Shown here one piece after another: positions 1 through 5,842 of a stretch of 7,694 bases of DNA. The DNA is from CAZDFU01 sp964504985. Its GTDB lineage: Bacteria; Patescibacteriota; Microgenomatia; Daviesbacterales; UBA10151. Numbering within the stretch: position 1 is the first letter of the stretch; each line of letters starts with the position of its first letter. Both the position numbers and the translations under genes were made by a program. The stretch is from positions 1 to 7,694 of the forward strand of contig CAZDFU010000033.1 in NCBI GenBank assembly GCA_964504985.1. Reading direction: 5' to 3'. The notes below the pieces were generated by a model. It made no database searches. It saw only the letters and a list, made by a program, of their open reading frames with translations, and had not been told where the DNA came from.

Positions 1-7
1 ACTACGT

Positions 8-33
8 TCAGGATGACAGTTTACTGGGAAACT
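8..33. repeat. Remnant of dispersed palindromic repeat
   Basis: The nine bases TCAGGATGA at 8-16 are the reverse complement of TCATCCTGA at 4898-4906, which lies in the repeat between def and fmt, so this looks like a fragment of the same family. It is followed by a small hairpin, AGTTT (18-22) with AAACT (29-33) and a 6-nt loop. It lies just downstream of the toxin gene and could act as a weak transcript end, but there is no T-run. The assignment rests on one short match. Confidence 0.3.
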
Positions 34-57
34 CTGAATAGATACCATGAACCAAGA

Positions 58-474
58 TTAACCAACCAACCTCTTTGGTTTTCGCGCCTTTTTTGTACGC
101 TCCTTTAACCAACTAGCAATTTCTTCTAAACTTAAATCTTTTCTTTCAATTTTTAATGGAAGATTAATAAGTTCTTTTTCAGATGCTTTAAGCATATAAC
201 CATTTTGTTTTAACAATTCATATAAAACAGCCAGTGATGTTCTTTTATTTCCGTCAAGAAATGGATGATTTAAAACCATTGAATGAATTAAAGCTGCTCC
301 TTTTTCTAATATTCCAGGGTATAAGTCCTTTCCCGCAAAAGTTGTTTTAGGACCGTTAACTGCTGATTCCAAAAGTCCCAAATCTCTAAGCCCTAAACTC
401 CCGCCTGTTGTTTTGATGATTTGCTGTTGATAAAAAATAGCCTGCTCAGAGGTGATATATTTTACTTTTTTCAT
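58..474 (-). CDS. doc: Doc/Fic-family toxin of a toxin-antitoxin pair
   Basis: This is a 138-residue Fic-fold protein of the death-on-curing (Doc) type. The active-site motif HPFLDGNKRT is at residues 70-79. It has Lys-Arg where AMP-transferring Fic enzymes have GNGR, and so matches Doc, which phosphorylates EF-Tu and stops translation. The N-terminal stretch LRDLGLLESAV (29-39) is also typical of Doc. Length is close to the usual 125-140. Its ATG overlaps the TGA stop of the antitoxin by 4 bases (ATGA at 471-474), so it is probably translated by coupling and made in lower amount than the antitoxin. Canonical Doc has DANKR, while this protein has Gly at the Ala position. The basic tail (KERTKKARKPKR) is unusual. 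The Doc/Fic family call is firm; the biochemical target is inferred. Confidence 0.9.
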   Translation of the reverse strand: MKKVKYITSEQAIFYQQQIIKTTGGSLGLRDLGLLESAVNGPKTTFAGKDLYPGILEKGAALIHSMVLNHPFLDGNKRTSLAVLYELLKQNGYMLKASEKELINLPLKIERKDLSLEEIASWLKERTKKARKPKRLVG

Positions 475-725
475 CTTTTAGCAAGCTCTATTAAAACAGG
501 TTTGTATTCTTTAATGAATTCTTCAACGGAAGCAACGAATTCTGGAGTGATACCAGAAGCCTTTCTTAGAAAACTCCTCTTAACGGGAGTTACTTCTATT
601 TTCACTGGTCTTTTCTTTGCTCTTACCTCAACTTGATCCCCCACACTAAGTCCCAATTCATTTAAAATTGGAGCTGGAATAGTAACTGCTGCAGAATTTC
701 CCACTTGAAGCACTTTTTGCAACAT
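471..725 (-). CDS. AbrB-type antitoxin
   Basis: This 84-residue protein has an N-terminal SpoVT/AbrB swapped-hairpin DNA-binding domain, with the hallmark QVGNSAAVTIP at residues 7-17 and GLSVGDQVEV at 25-34. The C-terminal tail (about 58-84, TPEFVASVEEF onward) is predicted to be helical and is the likely toxin-binding part. It lies first in the operon, with a strong SD, and overlaps the Doc toxin gene by 4 bases. It probably neutralises Doc and represses its own promoter by binding the palindromes upstream. Doc is best known with Phd antitoxins; AbrB-type partners for Doc occur but are a different class. The antitoxin role is inferred from domain and operon order. Confidence 0.88.
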   Translation of the reverse strand: MLQKVLQVGNSAAVTIPAPILNELGLSVGDQVEVRAKKRPVKIEVTPVKRSFLRKASGITPEFVASVEEFIKEYKPVLIELAKR

Positions 726-734
726 AATCTAATT

Positions 735-742
735 CACCTCCT
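735..742 (-). promoter_or_regulatory. Shine-Dalgarno site of the antitoxin gene
   Basis: On the minus strand this reads AGGAGGTG and ends 9 nt before the ATG at 725. It fixes the antitoxin start. It contrasts with neighbouring mreB, which has no SD. Confidence 0.85.
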
Positions 743-796
743 GTTATAACAATATTAGCGCTGCGCTGAGTAATTCCGTTATAATGGAATTATAAC
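743..796 (-). promoter_or_regulatory. Palindromic operator-like region of the toxin-antitoxin operon
   Basis: Three inverted repeats fill the 55 bases before the antitoxin SD. GTTATAAT and ATTATAAC (778-785 and 789-796) form a perfect 8-bp palindrome around GGA. AGCGC and GCGCT flank one base at 757-767. GTTATAAC at 743-750 is an 8-bp palindrome using the same GTTATAA half-site. The first palindrome also contains TATAAT on the minus strand, so a bound AbrB dimer would cover the -10 box. No good -35 hexamer was found. That these are AbrB operators is inferred from position and from the usual autoregulation of such operons. Confidence 0.5.
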
Positions 797-801
797 ACAC
801 C

Positions 802-1866
802 TTATCTTAATCCGCCGGTTACCTTAACTTTGGAAAGCAAATCCAGATTATCTAATACTTCTCCACAACCCCTGACAACTGAAGTCAGAGGGTCACTTGC
901 TACATATACGGGCATTTTGGTTTCTTCAGCAATTCTTTTATCCAAACCGCGCAGCAAAGCCCCGCCTCCTGCCAGATATATTCCTCTATCAACTATATCT
1001 GTTAAAAGCTCTGGCGGAGTTTCTTCCAAAACTTCCTGGATCGCTCCAACAATTTGTGAAATTATGGGTGTCAGTGCTTCCCTTATTTCTGCTGCTGTAA
1101 CTTTCAAAGATTTTGGCAAACCGCTTTGTAAATCCCTGCCCCTGATTACTGTTACCATAGAGTCCCCTTTATCCAAAGGAAAAGCTGAGCCAATTTCAAT
1201 TTTTACATCTTCTGCGCTCTTTTCCCCAATCAACATCCCATACCTGGTCCTCATATAGGAAACAATTGCCTCGTCAAGCTCATCCCCTGCAACCCTTAAG
1301 GATCTATTGATAACCATTCCTCCTAAAGAAATAACTGCTATCTCAGCTGTTCCTCCTCCAATATCCACAACCATTACCCCTTCCGGTGCCTCAACAGGCA
1401 GTTTGGAACCAATTGCTGCAGCCATTGGTTCTTCAATTAAATAAGCTGCCCTTGCCCCGGCTGATAAACAAGCATCTTGTACTGCCCTTCTTTCCACCTC
1501 TGTAACTCCTGAGGGGATACCAACCACGACCCTTGGTTTGGGAATCCTTGGTAAAGACCATCTGTTTTTGGAGGGCCCTTGATGAACTTTTTGAATAAAA
1601 TACCTTAGCATGGCTTCAGTGGTATCAAAGTCAGAAATTACCCCATCCCTAAGAGGCCTTATTGCCTCAATGGCAGCAGGAGTCCGGCCCAGCATTCTTT
1701 TTGCCTCTGCTCCAATTGCCAAAACTTGCCTGGTTTTTTTATGAAGGGCCACTACAGTAGGCTCCCTGATAAGTATTCCTTTTCCTCTTACCAAAACCAG
1801 AGTATTAACTGTACCCAAATCAATCCCAATATCATATGCAAAATAGCTCCAAAACTTATCAAACAT
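802..1866 (-). CDS. mreB: Rod-shape actin homologue MreB
   Basis: MreB is a bacterial actin that forms ATP-dependent membrane filaments and steers cell-wall synthesis. The actin-ATPase motifs are all present in the 354-residue product: phosphate-1 DIGIDLGT (12-19), the EEPMAAAIG helix (145-153), phosphate-2 VVDIGGGTAEI (166-176) and the adenosine motif GIYLAGGGALLRGLD (295-309). Length is normal (family about 330-350). The first ten residues (MFDKFWSYFA) form a hydrophobic, aromatic N-terminus suited to membrane binding. No mreC or mreD lies in the window; the next genes on this strand are the toxin-antitoxin pair, 76 bases away. The ATG lies 6 nt after an extended -10 box and has no SD, so the mRNA is probably leaderless. 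MreB fits a walled, rod-like cell. Confidence 0.95.
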   Translation of the reverse strand: MFDKFWSYFAYDIGIDLGTVNTLVLVRGKGILIREPTVVALHKKTRQVLAIGAEAKRMLGRTPAAIEAIRPLRDGVISDFDTTEAMLRYFIQKVHQGPSKNRWSLPRIPKPRVVVGIPSGVTEVERRAVQDACLSAGARAAYLIEEPMAAAIGSKLPVEAPEGVMVVDIGGGTAEIAVISLGGMVINRSLRVAGDELDEAIVSYMRTRYGMLIGEKSAEDVKIEIGSAFPLDKGDSMVTVIRGRDLQSGLPKSLKVTAAEIREALTPIISQIVGAIQEVLEETPPELLTDIVDRGIYLAGGGALLRGLDKRIAEETKMPVYVASDPLTSVVRGCGEVLDNLDLLSKVKVTGGLR

Positions 1867-1872
1867 GAAAGG

Positions 1873-1902
1873 AGTTTAACATAACAGGTAGACAGCCAAC
1901 AA
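1873..1902 (-). promoter_or_regulatory. Predicted leaderless promoter of mreB
   Basis: On the minus strand, TGT-TAAACT (1881 down to 1873) is a TGN-extended -10 box followed by six bases (CCTTTC) and then the mreB ATG at 1866. Transcription starting about 7 nt after the -10 would begin at or next to the A of the ATG. A weak -35, TTGTTG, lies 18 bases upstream (1897-1902). No SD is present. The same layout precedes def, rpmB and the M50 protease gene. Confidence 0.55.
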
Positions 1903-1903
1903 G

Positions 1904-1913
1904 AGGAGGTGAT
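1904..1913 (+). promoter_or_regulatory. Strong Shine-Dalgarno with unusual spacing before the ligase gene
   Basis: AGGAGGTGAT is a ten-base perfect complement to the 16S anti-SD. Its end is 21 nt from the first ATG at 1935, much farther than the usual 5-9 from the AGGAGG core. The only triplet in frame at ideal spacing is ATA at 1917-1919, which would add six residues. Either the rare ATA is used, or the intervening bases are looped out. Confidence 0.6.
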
Positions 1914-1934
1914 AGGATAAATCCGCATCAACTC

Positions 1935-3962
1935 ATGTTAAATAAAATTATTTCTTATTCATTTTACCTTCTTTTTTTCCTAACTCCTCTTTTTTGGACT
2001 TCTTTAAATTATGAGCTTTTTGAATTTAATAAAATGATCCTGGTTTATTCTTTTACAGTTTTAATTACTGGAGCCTGGGTTCTAAAATCTGTAAACGATA
2101 AACAGTTGATTATTAAACGAACCCCTTTGGATATCCCTTTACTTTTATTCTTAGGAGCCAATATTTTATCAACTATCTTCTCTATTGATACCCACACATC
2201 TTTTTGGGGTTATTATTCACGCTTAAACGGCGGTTTATTATCTACTATCTCTTATTTATTGCTTTATTGGGCCTATTGTTCCAACATGGACAAAAAGGAA
2301 GTTTTAACCACCTTAAAATTCGGCCTGGCCTCCGGGTTTTTGATTTCTTTATGGGCAATAATGGAACATTTTGGAGTTTCTCCATCATGCCTAATTTTAC
2401 GGGGCGAGCTAAATGCTTCTTGCTGGATACAAGACGTACAAGCCCGGGTTTTTGCCACATTAGGCCAGCCAAACTGGCTGGCAGCCTACCTGGCCATGCT
2501 TATTTTCCCAGCCTTTTATTTTTTCTTAACAGCTAAAGACAAACTTCCGCTTACTACTTACTACTTACTACTTACTACTTACTATCTTGCTTTTACTTTT
2601 ACCTATTCCAGAGGCCCAACACTGGGGCTGATTGCCGGAATGGTTGTGTTTTTCATCCTTTACTTTATTCAGAATACCCGGAAAATCCAGCAAACCAGAG
2701 AATCAGCAAACCAGAGAATCCGGCTATCTGATACTCTGATTTCTCCAATACTCCGGGTACTTCTCAGTTTTCTGATAATAAACATCCTGTTTGGTTCTGC
2801 TTTAACTTCTTTTAGGTTAGTTTCTAAGTTTGCCCCTCCACCAAGGCCTGCAGTAACCCTGCCATCCGCCAGTGTCACCCAGCTGGAAACAGGAGGAACA
2901 GAGTCAGGACAGATCAGATTTATAGTCTGGCAAGGAGCGCTAGATATCTTTAGGGTTTATCCTTTTTTTGGATCAGGATTGGAAACATTTGCTTATTCTT
3001 ACTATCAATACAGGCCAATTTCTCATAACTTAACCTCAGAATGGGACTTTTTATACAATAAAGCCCACAATGAATACCTTAATTATTTGGCTACTACAGG
3101 AATCGTGGGTTTTGGAACATACATGGCAGTAATTTTAACTTTTGTGTTTTGGTGCTTAAAAATTAAAAATTCTGAAACGGGAAGCCTTAAATCCCAGGTT
3201 TTAATAACATCTTTACTTGCAGCATATATCTGCTACCTCATCTATAACTTCTTTCTCTTTTCAGTGGTAATTATTGCTGTGTTCTTCTTTCTCTTTCCAG
3301 CTTTGTCTTTTATCCTTTCTGACGCAACAAAACCATTAAAATTACCCTTATTTAATTTCCTTTACAAACGCCAACTTTATACTAAGGCAGCCAAAGTTTT
3401 TATTGTTCTTGTCAGCGCATATTCCCTATTCTCTATTTATAAAATCTGGCTTGCTGATACTATTTTCAACCAGGGAGAACAGCTTCAAGACCTGGGAAAT
3501 GCAGGGCGGGCATATAATTTATTAAGTGTAGCTGCAAGCATAAACAAAAACGAACCGTTTTATAAAAGCGAGTTAGCATATACAGCTGCAGCAGCAAGCG
3601 TGGCTTTAAAAGATATTGATGCTACTTTATCTGCCCAGTTAAAAAATGAGGCAAATACCCAAATGGAAAAAGTCTTAAATTCAAACCCTAAAAACATCTC
3701 TTTCTTAAGAACTGCAATCAGAACTTATTTTGAACTGTCTGCTTTGGATCCTAAATATATTGACAAAACACTCCAGGCCTTAGATCAGGCAATATCTCTG
3801 GCTCCAACAGACCCAAAACTTTATTACAACAAAGCCTTAATTCTGGAATCTTTGGGAAACAAAGATGATGCAATTAAGGTATTACAAAAAACATTAGAGT
3901 TGAAACCTAATTATCTGGAAGTAAAAGAGAAACTTAAAGAATCTGCAACAGCTAACCAATAA
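1935..3962 (+). CDS. O-antigen ligase/Wzy-like polytopic membrane protein with C-terminal TPRs
   Basis: This 675-residue protein has about ten or more hydrophobic segments over residues 1-500 and belongs to the O-antigen ligase/polymerase (Wzy_C) group. Such enzymes join or polymerise lipid-linked glycans on the outer face of the cytoplasmic membrane. The family signature is the large extracytoplasmic loop with GSGLETF and then HNEYLNYLATTGIVG (H378-G392). SRG before a membrane segment (about residue 225) is also typical. The C-terminus has TPR-like repeats, clearest at about 625-660 (DPKLYYNKALILESLGNKD). The same combination in CPR bacteria is often linked to surface glycan or S-layer glycosylation; substrate and exact reaction cannot be read here. 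Odd features are a five-copy 7-bp tandem repeat and a 16-bp duplication, both inside the gene and neither a multiple of three. It diverges from mreB across 68 bp. Confidence 0.85.
   Translation: MLNKIISYSFYLLFFLTPLFWTSLNYELFEFNKMILVYSFTVLITGAWVLKSVNDKQLIIKRTPLDIPLLLFLGANILSTIFSIDTHTSFWGYYSRLNGGLLSTISYLLLYWAYCSNMDKKEVLTTLKFGLASGFLISLWAIMEHFGVSPSCLILRGELNASCWIQDVQARVFATLGQPNWLAAYLAMLIFPAFYFFLTAKDKLPLTTYYLLLTTYYLAFTFTYSRGPTLGLIAGMVVFFILYFIQNTRKIQQTRESANQRIRLSDTLISPILRVLLSFLIINILFGSALTSFRLVSKFAPPPRPAVTLPSASVTQLETGGTESGQIRFIVWQGALDIFRVYPFFGSGLETFAYSYYQYRPISHNLTSEWDFLYNKAHNEYLNYLATTGIVGFGTYMAVILTFVFWCLKIKNSETGSLKSQVLITSLLAAYICYLIYNFFLFSVVIIAVFFFLFPALSFILSDATKPLKLPLFNFLYKRQLYTKAAKVFIVLVSAYSLFSIYKIWLADTIFNQGEQLQDLGNAGRAYNLLSVAASINKNEPFYKSELAYTAAAASVALKDIDATLSAQLKNEANTQMEKVLNSNPKNISFLRTAIRTYFELSALDPKYIDKTLQALDQAISLAPTDPKLYYNKALILESLGNKDDAIKVLQKTLELKPNYLEVKEKLKESATANQ
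2550..2584 (+). repeat. Five-copy 7-bp tandem repeat (CTTACTA)
   Basis: Five perfect copies of CTTACTA run end to end inside the ligase gene. They encode residues 206 to about 217, read as LTTYYLL repeated with a 7-residue period. Seven is not a multiple of three, so gain or loss of one unit shifts the frame, as in phase-variable contingency loci. Confidence 0.95.
2688..2719 (+). repeat. 16-bp perfect tandem duplication
   Basis: CAGCAAACCAGAGAAT occurs twice in a row (2688-2703 and 2704-2719), encoding about residues 252-262 between two membrane segments of the ligase. Loss of one copy would shift the frame. Perfect identity suggests a recent slip or a maintained switch. Confidence 0.9.
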
Positions 3963-3964
3963 CC

Positions 3965-4234
3965 ATGAAGTCTATAAAATTAGTAATAGCTGATACTAAA
4001 CATAAAGACCGGCCCAAAAATATAGCTTATGAGTTTCAGCAATACGGGACTTACCTTGCGGAAAGTTTAAATGATACCAAACGTTATTCCCTTTATATAA
4101 AACTTGCCAAAGAGGTAGATAGAACGCTTTTAGAAGAAGCTCTCAGTTTTACTAAAGGGTATTATAGCGCAAAATCCCGGGCCAGAGTCTTTATGTGGAG
4201 ATTAACTGAGCTTAGAAAACTTAAAACTCCCTAG
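3965..4234 (+). CDS. Small basic conserved-type hypothetical protein
   Basis: This 89-residue protein is not assigned to a family. It is rich in Lys and Arg, has no membrane segment or signal peptide, and appears to be mostly helical. It has an N-terminal KLVIADTKHKDRPKN stretch and a C-terminal half with SLYIKLAKEVDRTLLEEAL and KSRARVFMWRL. The ATG lies 2 nt after the ligase stop and has no SD of its own, so it is most likely translated by coupling in the same transcript. The C-terminal half recalls small hypothetical proteins seen in other CPR genomes, but that is memory of style, not a search. No function is proposed. Confidence 0.7.
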   Translation: MKSIKLVIADTKHKDRPKNIAYEFQQYGTYLAESLNDTKRYSLYIKLAKEVDRTLLEEALSFTKGYYSAKSRARVFMWRLTELRKLKTP

Positions 4235-4248
4235 GTGCCTGCCTAATC

Positions 4249-4334
4249 CACCTCTTCGAGTTCCTCGAATCTGAGTGATGGTCTCGGAATCGAAGATCTG
4301 AGAGACTTCGGAGTCGAAGACCCCAGGTGTTTTT
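4249..4334 (+). repeat. Palindromic intergenic repeat, possible terminator
   Basis: The outer arms CACCT (4249-4253) and AGGTG (4325-4329) enclose TCTTCGAG (4253-4260) and GGAGTCGAAGA (4310-4320), which pair with one bulge. Inside are TTCGAG/CTCGAA (4255-4269), GTCTC/GAGAC (4281-4306) and GACT-TCGG-AGTC (4304-4315). GGAATCGAAGATC and GGAGTCGAAGACC recur with a 24-bp period (4286 and 4310). CTGAGTGA at 4271-4278 is shared with the repeat after def (4903-4910), so both belong to one family. Five T residues (4330-4334) follow the outer stem, so it could end transcription of the ligase operon. The 134-base gap before def otherwise holds only the def promoter. Confidence 0.6.
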
Positions 4335-4368
4335 CTGTCATTCGCTTTAAGTGTGGTAAACTTTAGCC
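4335..4368 (+). promoter_or_regulatory. Predicted leaderless promoter of def
   Basis: CTGTCA (4335-4340, four of six matches to the -35 consensus), a 16-base spacer, and TGG-TAAACT (4354-4362), a TGN-extended -10. Six bases later comes the def ATG at 4369, so transcription would start at or next to the start codon. There is no SD. The -35 lies in CTGTCATTC-GC, which resembles the start of the 82-bp repeat in fmt and may be repeat-derived. Confidence 0.6.
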
Positions 4369-4890
4369 ATGGAAGTTGTTAAAGCACCTGATCCAAAATT
4401 AAGAGTTAAAACCAAACCTATTAAAAGGATTAACCAAAACTTAAAAAATATCCTCAAAGAGATGATTAAGTTAACTAAAACTTTTAAAGAGCCTGAGGGC
4501 GTGGGATTAGCTTCTACTCAAGTAGGTTTTGAAGAGAGCTTTTTTGTGGCTAAGGATGATAAAAAATTCATCTCTATTATTAACCCTAAAATTTTAACTA
4601 CCAGCAGAAGGACAAAAAAATATTTTGAAGGCTGTTTATCTGTTCCTAATATGTGGGGTGAAGTTAAAAGACATACCAATATTAAAGTAAGATACCTTGA
4701 TGAGTGCGGAAAAACTACCACCACAACTTTAAAAGGGGTTTTAGCCTGGATTTTCCAACACGAGATCGACCATTTGAATGGAGTTTTATTTTCAGACAGA
4801 GTTTTGCAACAAAAGGGTAAGTTCTATAGATTTACCGGCAAGGACAAAACAGGAGCAGATATGTTTGAGGAAGTGAATTTGAACATTTAG
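4369..4890 (+). CDS. def: Peptide deformylase
   Basis: Def is a metalloenzyme that removes the N-formyl group from nascent proteins at the ribosome. The three family motifs are present in the 173-residue product: motif I GVGLASTQ (44-51), motif II EGCLS (87-91) with metal ligand Cys89, and motif III HEIDH (131-135) with ligands His131 and His135 and catalytic Glu132. Motif I has Ser where most family members have a second Ala. Length is normal. The start is the first ATG after an extended -10 box. The gene is followed by fmt, its functional counterpart, across 46 bases. The last codons (AAT TTG AAC ATT) are part of a 12-bp sequence repeated at the start of fmt, so the C-terminus may have been created by an insertion. 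Confidence 0.95.
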   Translation: MEVVKAPDPKLRVKTKPIKRINQNLKNILKEMIKLTKTFKEPEGVGLASTQVGFEESFFVAKDDKKFISIINPKILTTSRRTKKYFEGCLSVPNMWGEVKRHTNIKVRYLDECGKTTTTTLKGVLAWIFQHEIDHLNGVLFSDRVLQQKGKFYRFTGKDKTGADMFEEVNLNI

Positions 4891-4945
4891 TACAAATTCA
4901 TCCTGAGTGACTGAAAAGGATCCGGAGGATCCCAATTTGAACATT
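4876..4945 (+). repeat. Repeat insertion between def and fmt flanked by 12-bp direct repeats
   Basis: AATTTGAACATT occurs at 4876-4887 (end of def) and again at 4934-4945 (start of fmt). The 46 bases between hold the family sequence TCATCCTGAGTGA, an ATCCT/AGGAT stem (4900-4904, 4917-4921), and GGATCC-GGA-GGATCC (4918-4932). The direct repeats look like a target-site duplication or a slip that accompanied insertion. The def stop TAG is supplied by the inserted bases. Confidence 0.65.
4924..4928 (+). promoter_or_regulatory. Shine-Dalgarno site of fmt, inside the repeat
   Basis: GGAGG ends 8 nt before a TTG codon at 4937, which fixes that TTG as the likely start. The SD lies in the loop and 3' arm of the GGATCC hairpin (4918-4932), so its access may depend on folding of the repeat. 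Confidence 0.65.
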
Positions 4946-5842
4946 ATTTTCTTTGGCAACACAAAGTACTCAATAATAGGCGCCCGGATTATCCATACGG
5001 TCTATCCTATTATGTTATTTGTAACGATACCTGATAGCCCGGTAGAATTTTTAGCTGCCCAGTTAAAAGTTCCGGCTCTTATAACTTCTAAACTAGATAA
5101 GGCTATTTTGGGTAAGATAAAAGGATTAAACCCTGATTTTTTGATTGTGGAAGATTATGGTTTAATTTTACCAAAGGAATTATTGGATATTCCCAAAATT
5201 GCTTCATTAAATATACATCATTCTCTATTACCAAAATATAGGGGTCCCTCACCTGCCCCATTTGCTATTTTAAATGGAGATGCGATAAGCGGTGTTTCAA
5301 TTATTAAAGTTGCTGAAAAAGTGGATACAGGAGAAATATTAGCCCAACAAAGCTATGAACTTAGAAGGGATGAAACAACAGACTCACTTCTTACTAGCTT
5401 AAATCAGCTGGGGGCAGAGCTTCTGCTTAAAGTTATCAATTCTTATATTGAAAACTCAGCAAAACCCGTACCCCAGGATGAATCCCGGTCTAGCTATACC
5501 AAACGCTTTACCAGACAGGATGGATATTTTGATATTGATAACCCACCAACACCTGAAGTTTTAGATAGAATGATCAGGGCATATTATCCGTGGCCGGGTG
5601 TATGGACTAAATGGAACGGTAGGACTGTAAAATTTCTACCTTCTACTGTCATTCCCGCGAAAGCGGGAATCTATACAAATAGATCCGGTTGTCCAAAGGA
5701 CACGGACTCTATCAAGTCCGGGATGACAACACCATTCTTAATCCAGATGGAAGGCAAAAAGGTAATGGATTTAAAGGACTTCTTAAACGGCTACCCTGAT
5801 TTCCCTATTAAGCAGCTGCCACAGCTGGCTCAGAAGAAGTAG
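4937..5842 (+). CDS. fmt: Methionyl-tRNA formyltransferase
   Basis: Fmt formylates Met-tRNA(fMet) with 10-formyl-tetrahydrofolate so that translation can start. With a TTG start the protein has 301 residues. NIIFFGN at the N-terminus is the family beta strand. The catalytic triad is Asn92, His94 (NIH, then SLLPKYRG 96-103) and Asp130 in VDTGE. The C-terminal tRNA-binding domain includes YPWPGVWTKWNG and EGKKVMDLKDFLNG. TTG at 4937 was chosen over GTG at 4907 because it has an SD at good spacing, begins exactly where family members begin, and the ten extra residues would come from repeat DNA. A stretch of about 28 residues beginning TVIPAKAGIYT, between KFLPS and PFLIQM, is encoded by an inserted repeat. 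The last 35 bases overlap rpmB on the other strand. Confidence 0.92.
   Translation: MNIIFFGNTKYSIIGARIIHTVYPIMLFVTIPDSPVEFLAAQLKVPALITSKLDKAILGKIKGLNPDFLIVEDYGLILPKELLDIPKIASLNIHHSLLPKYRGPSPAPFAILNGDAISGVSIIKVAEKVDTGEILAQQSYELRRDETTDSLLTSLNQLGAELLLKVINSYIENSAKPVPQDESRSSYTKRFTRQDGYFDIDNPPTPEVLDRMIRAYYPWPGVWTKWNGRTVKFLPSTVIPAKAGIYTNRSGCPKDTDSIKSGMTTPFLIQMEGKKVMDLKDFLNGYPDFPIKQLPQLAQKK
5647..5728 (+). mobile_element. 82-bp palindromic MITE-like repeat inserted in frame in fmt
   Basis: The ends TGTCATTCCCG and CGGGATGACA are inverted repeats. Inside are three hairpins: ATTCCCGC-GAAA-GCGGGAAT (5651-5670), TGTCC-AAA-GGACA (5690-5702) and GGACT/AGTCC (5704-5719). The left end is the widespread bacterial intergenic repeat that gives the tell-tale peptide VIPAKAGI when translated. 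AC flanks both sides; 82 bp plus a 2-bp duplication equals 84 bp, 28 codons, which explains the kept frame. The family match is from memory and the 2-bp duplication is weak. Confidence 0.75.

Noticed and set aside
2550..2719. CRISPR-like repeat array
   Set aside because: The 7-bp and 16-bp repeats are contiguous with no spacers and lie inside a coding region; no cas genes are present.
2245..2878. Open frames opposite the ligase gene
   Set aside because: They are short, lack starts with SD or -10 signals, and have no protein-like features; they are shadows of the long ligase frame.
4907..4936. GTG start for fmt ten codons upstream of the chosen TTG
   Set aside because: The extra residues are encoded by repeat DNA, no SD precedes the GTG, and family members begin at the NIIFFG strand, which matches the TTG with its SD at 8 nt.
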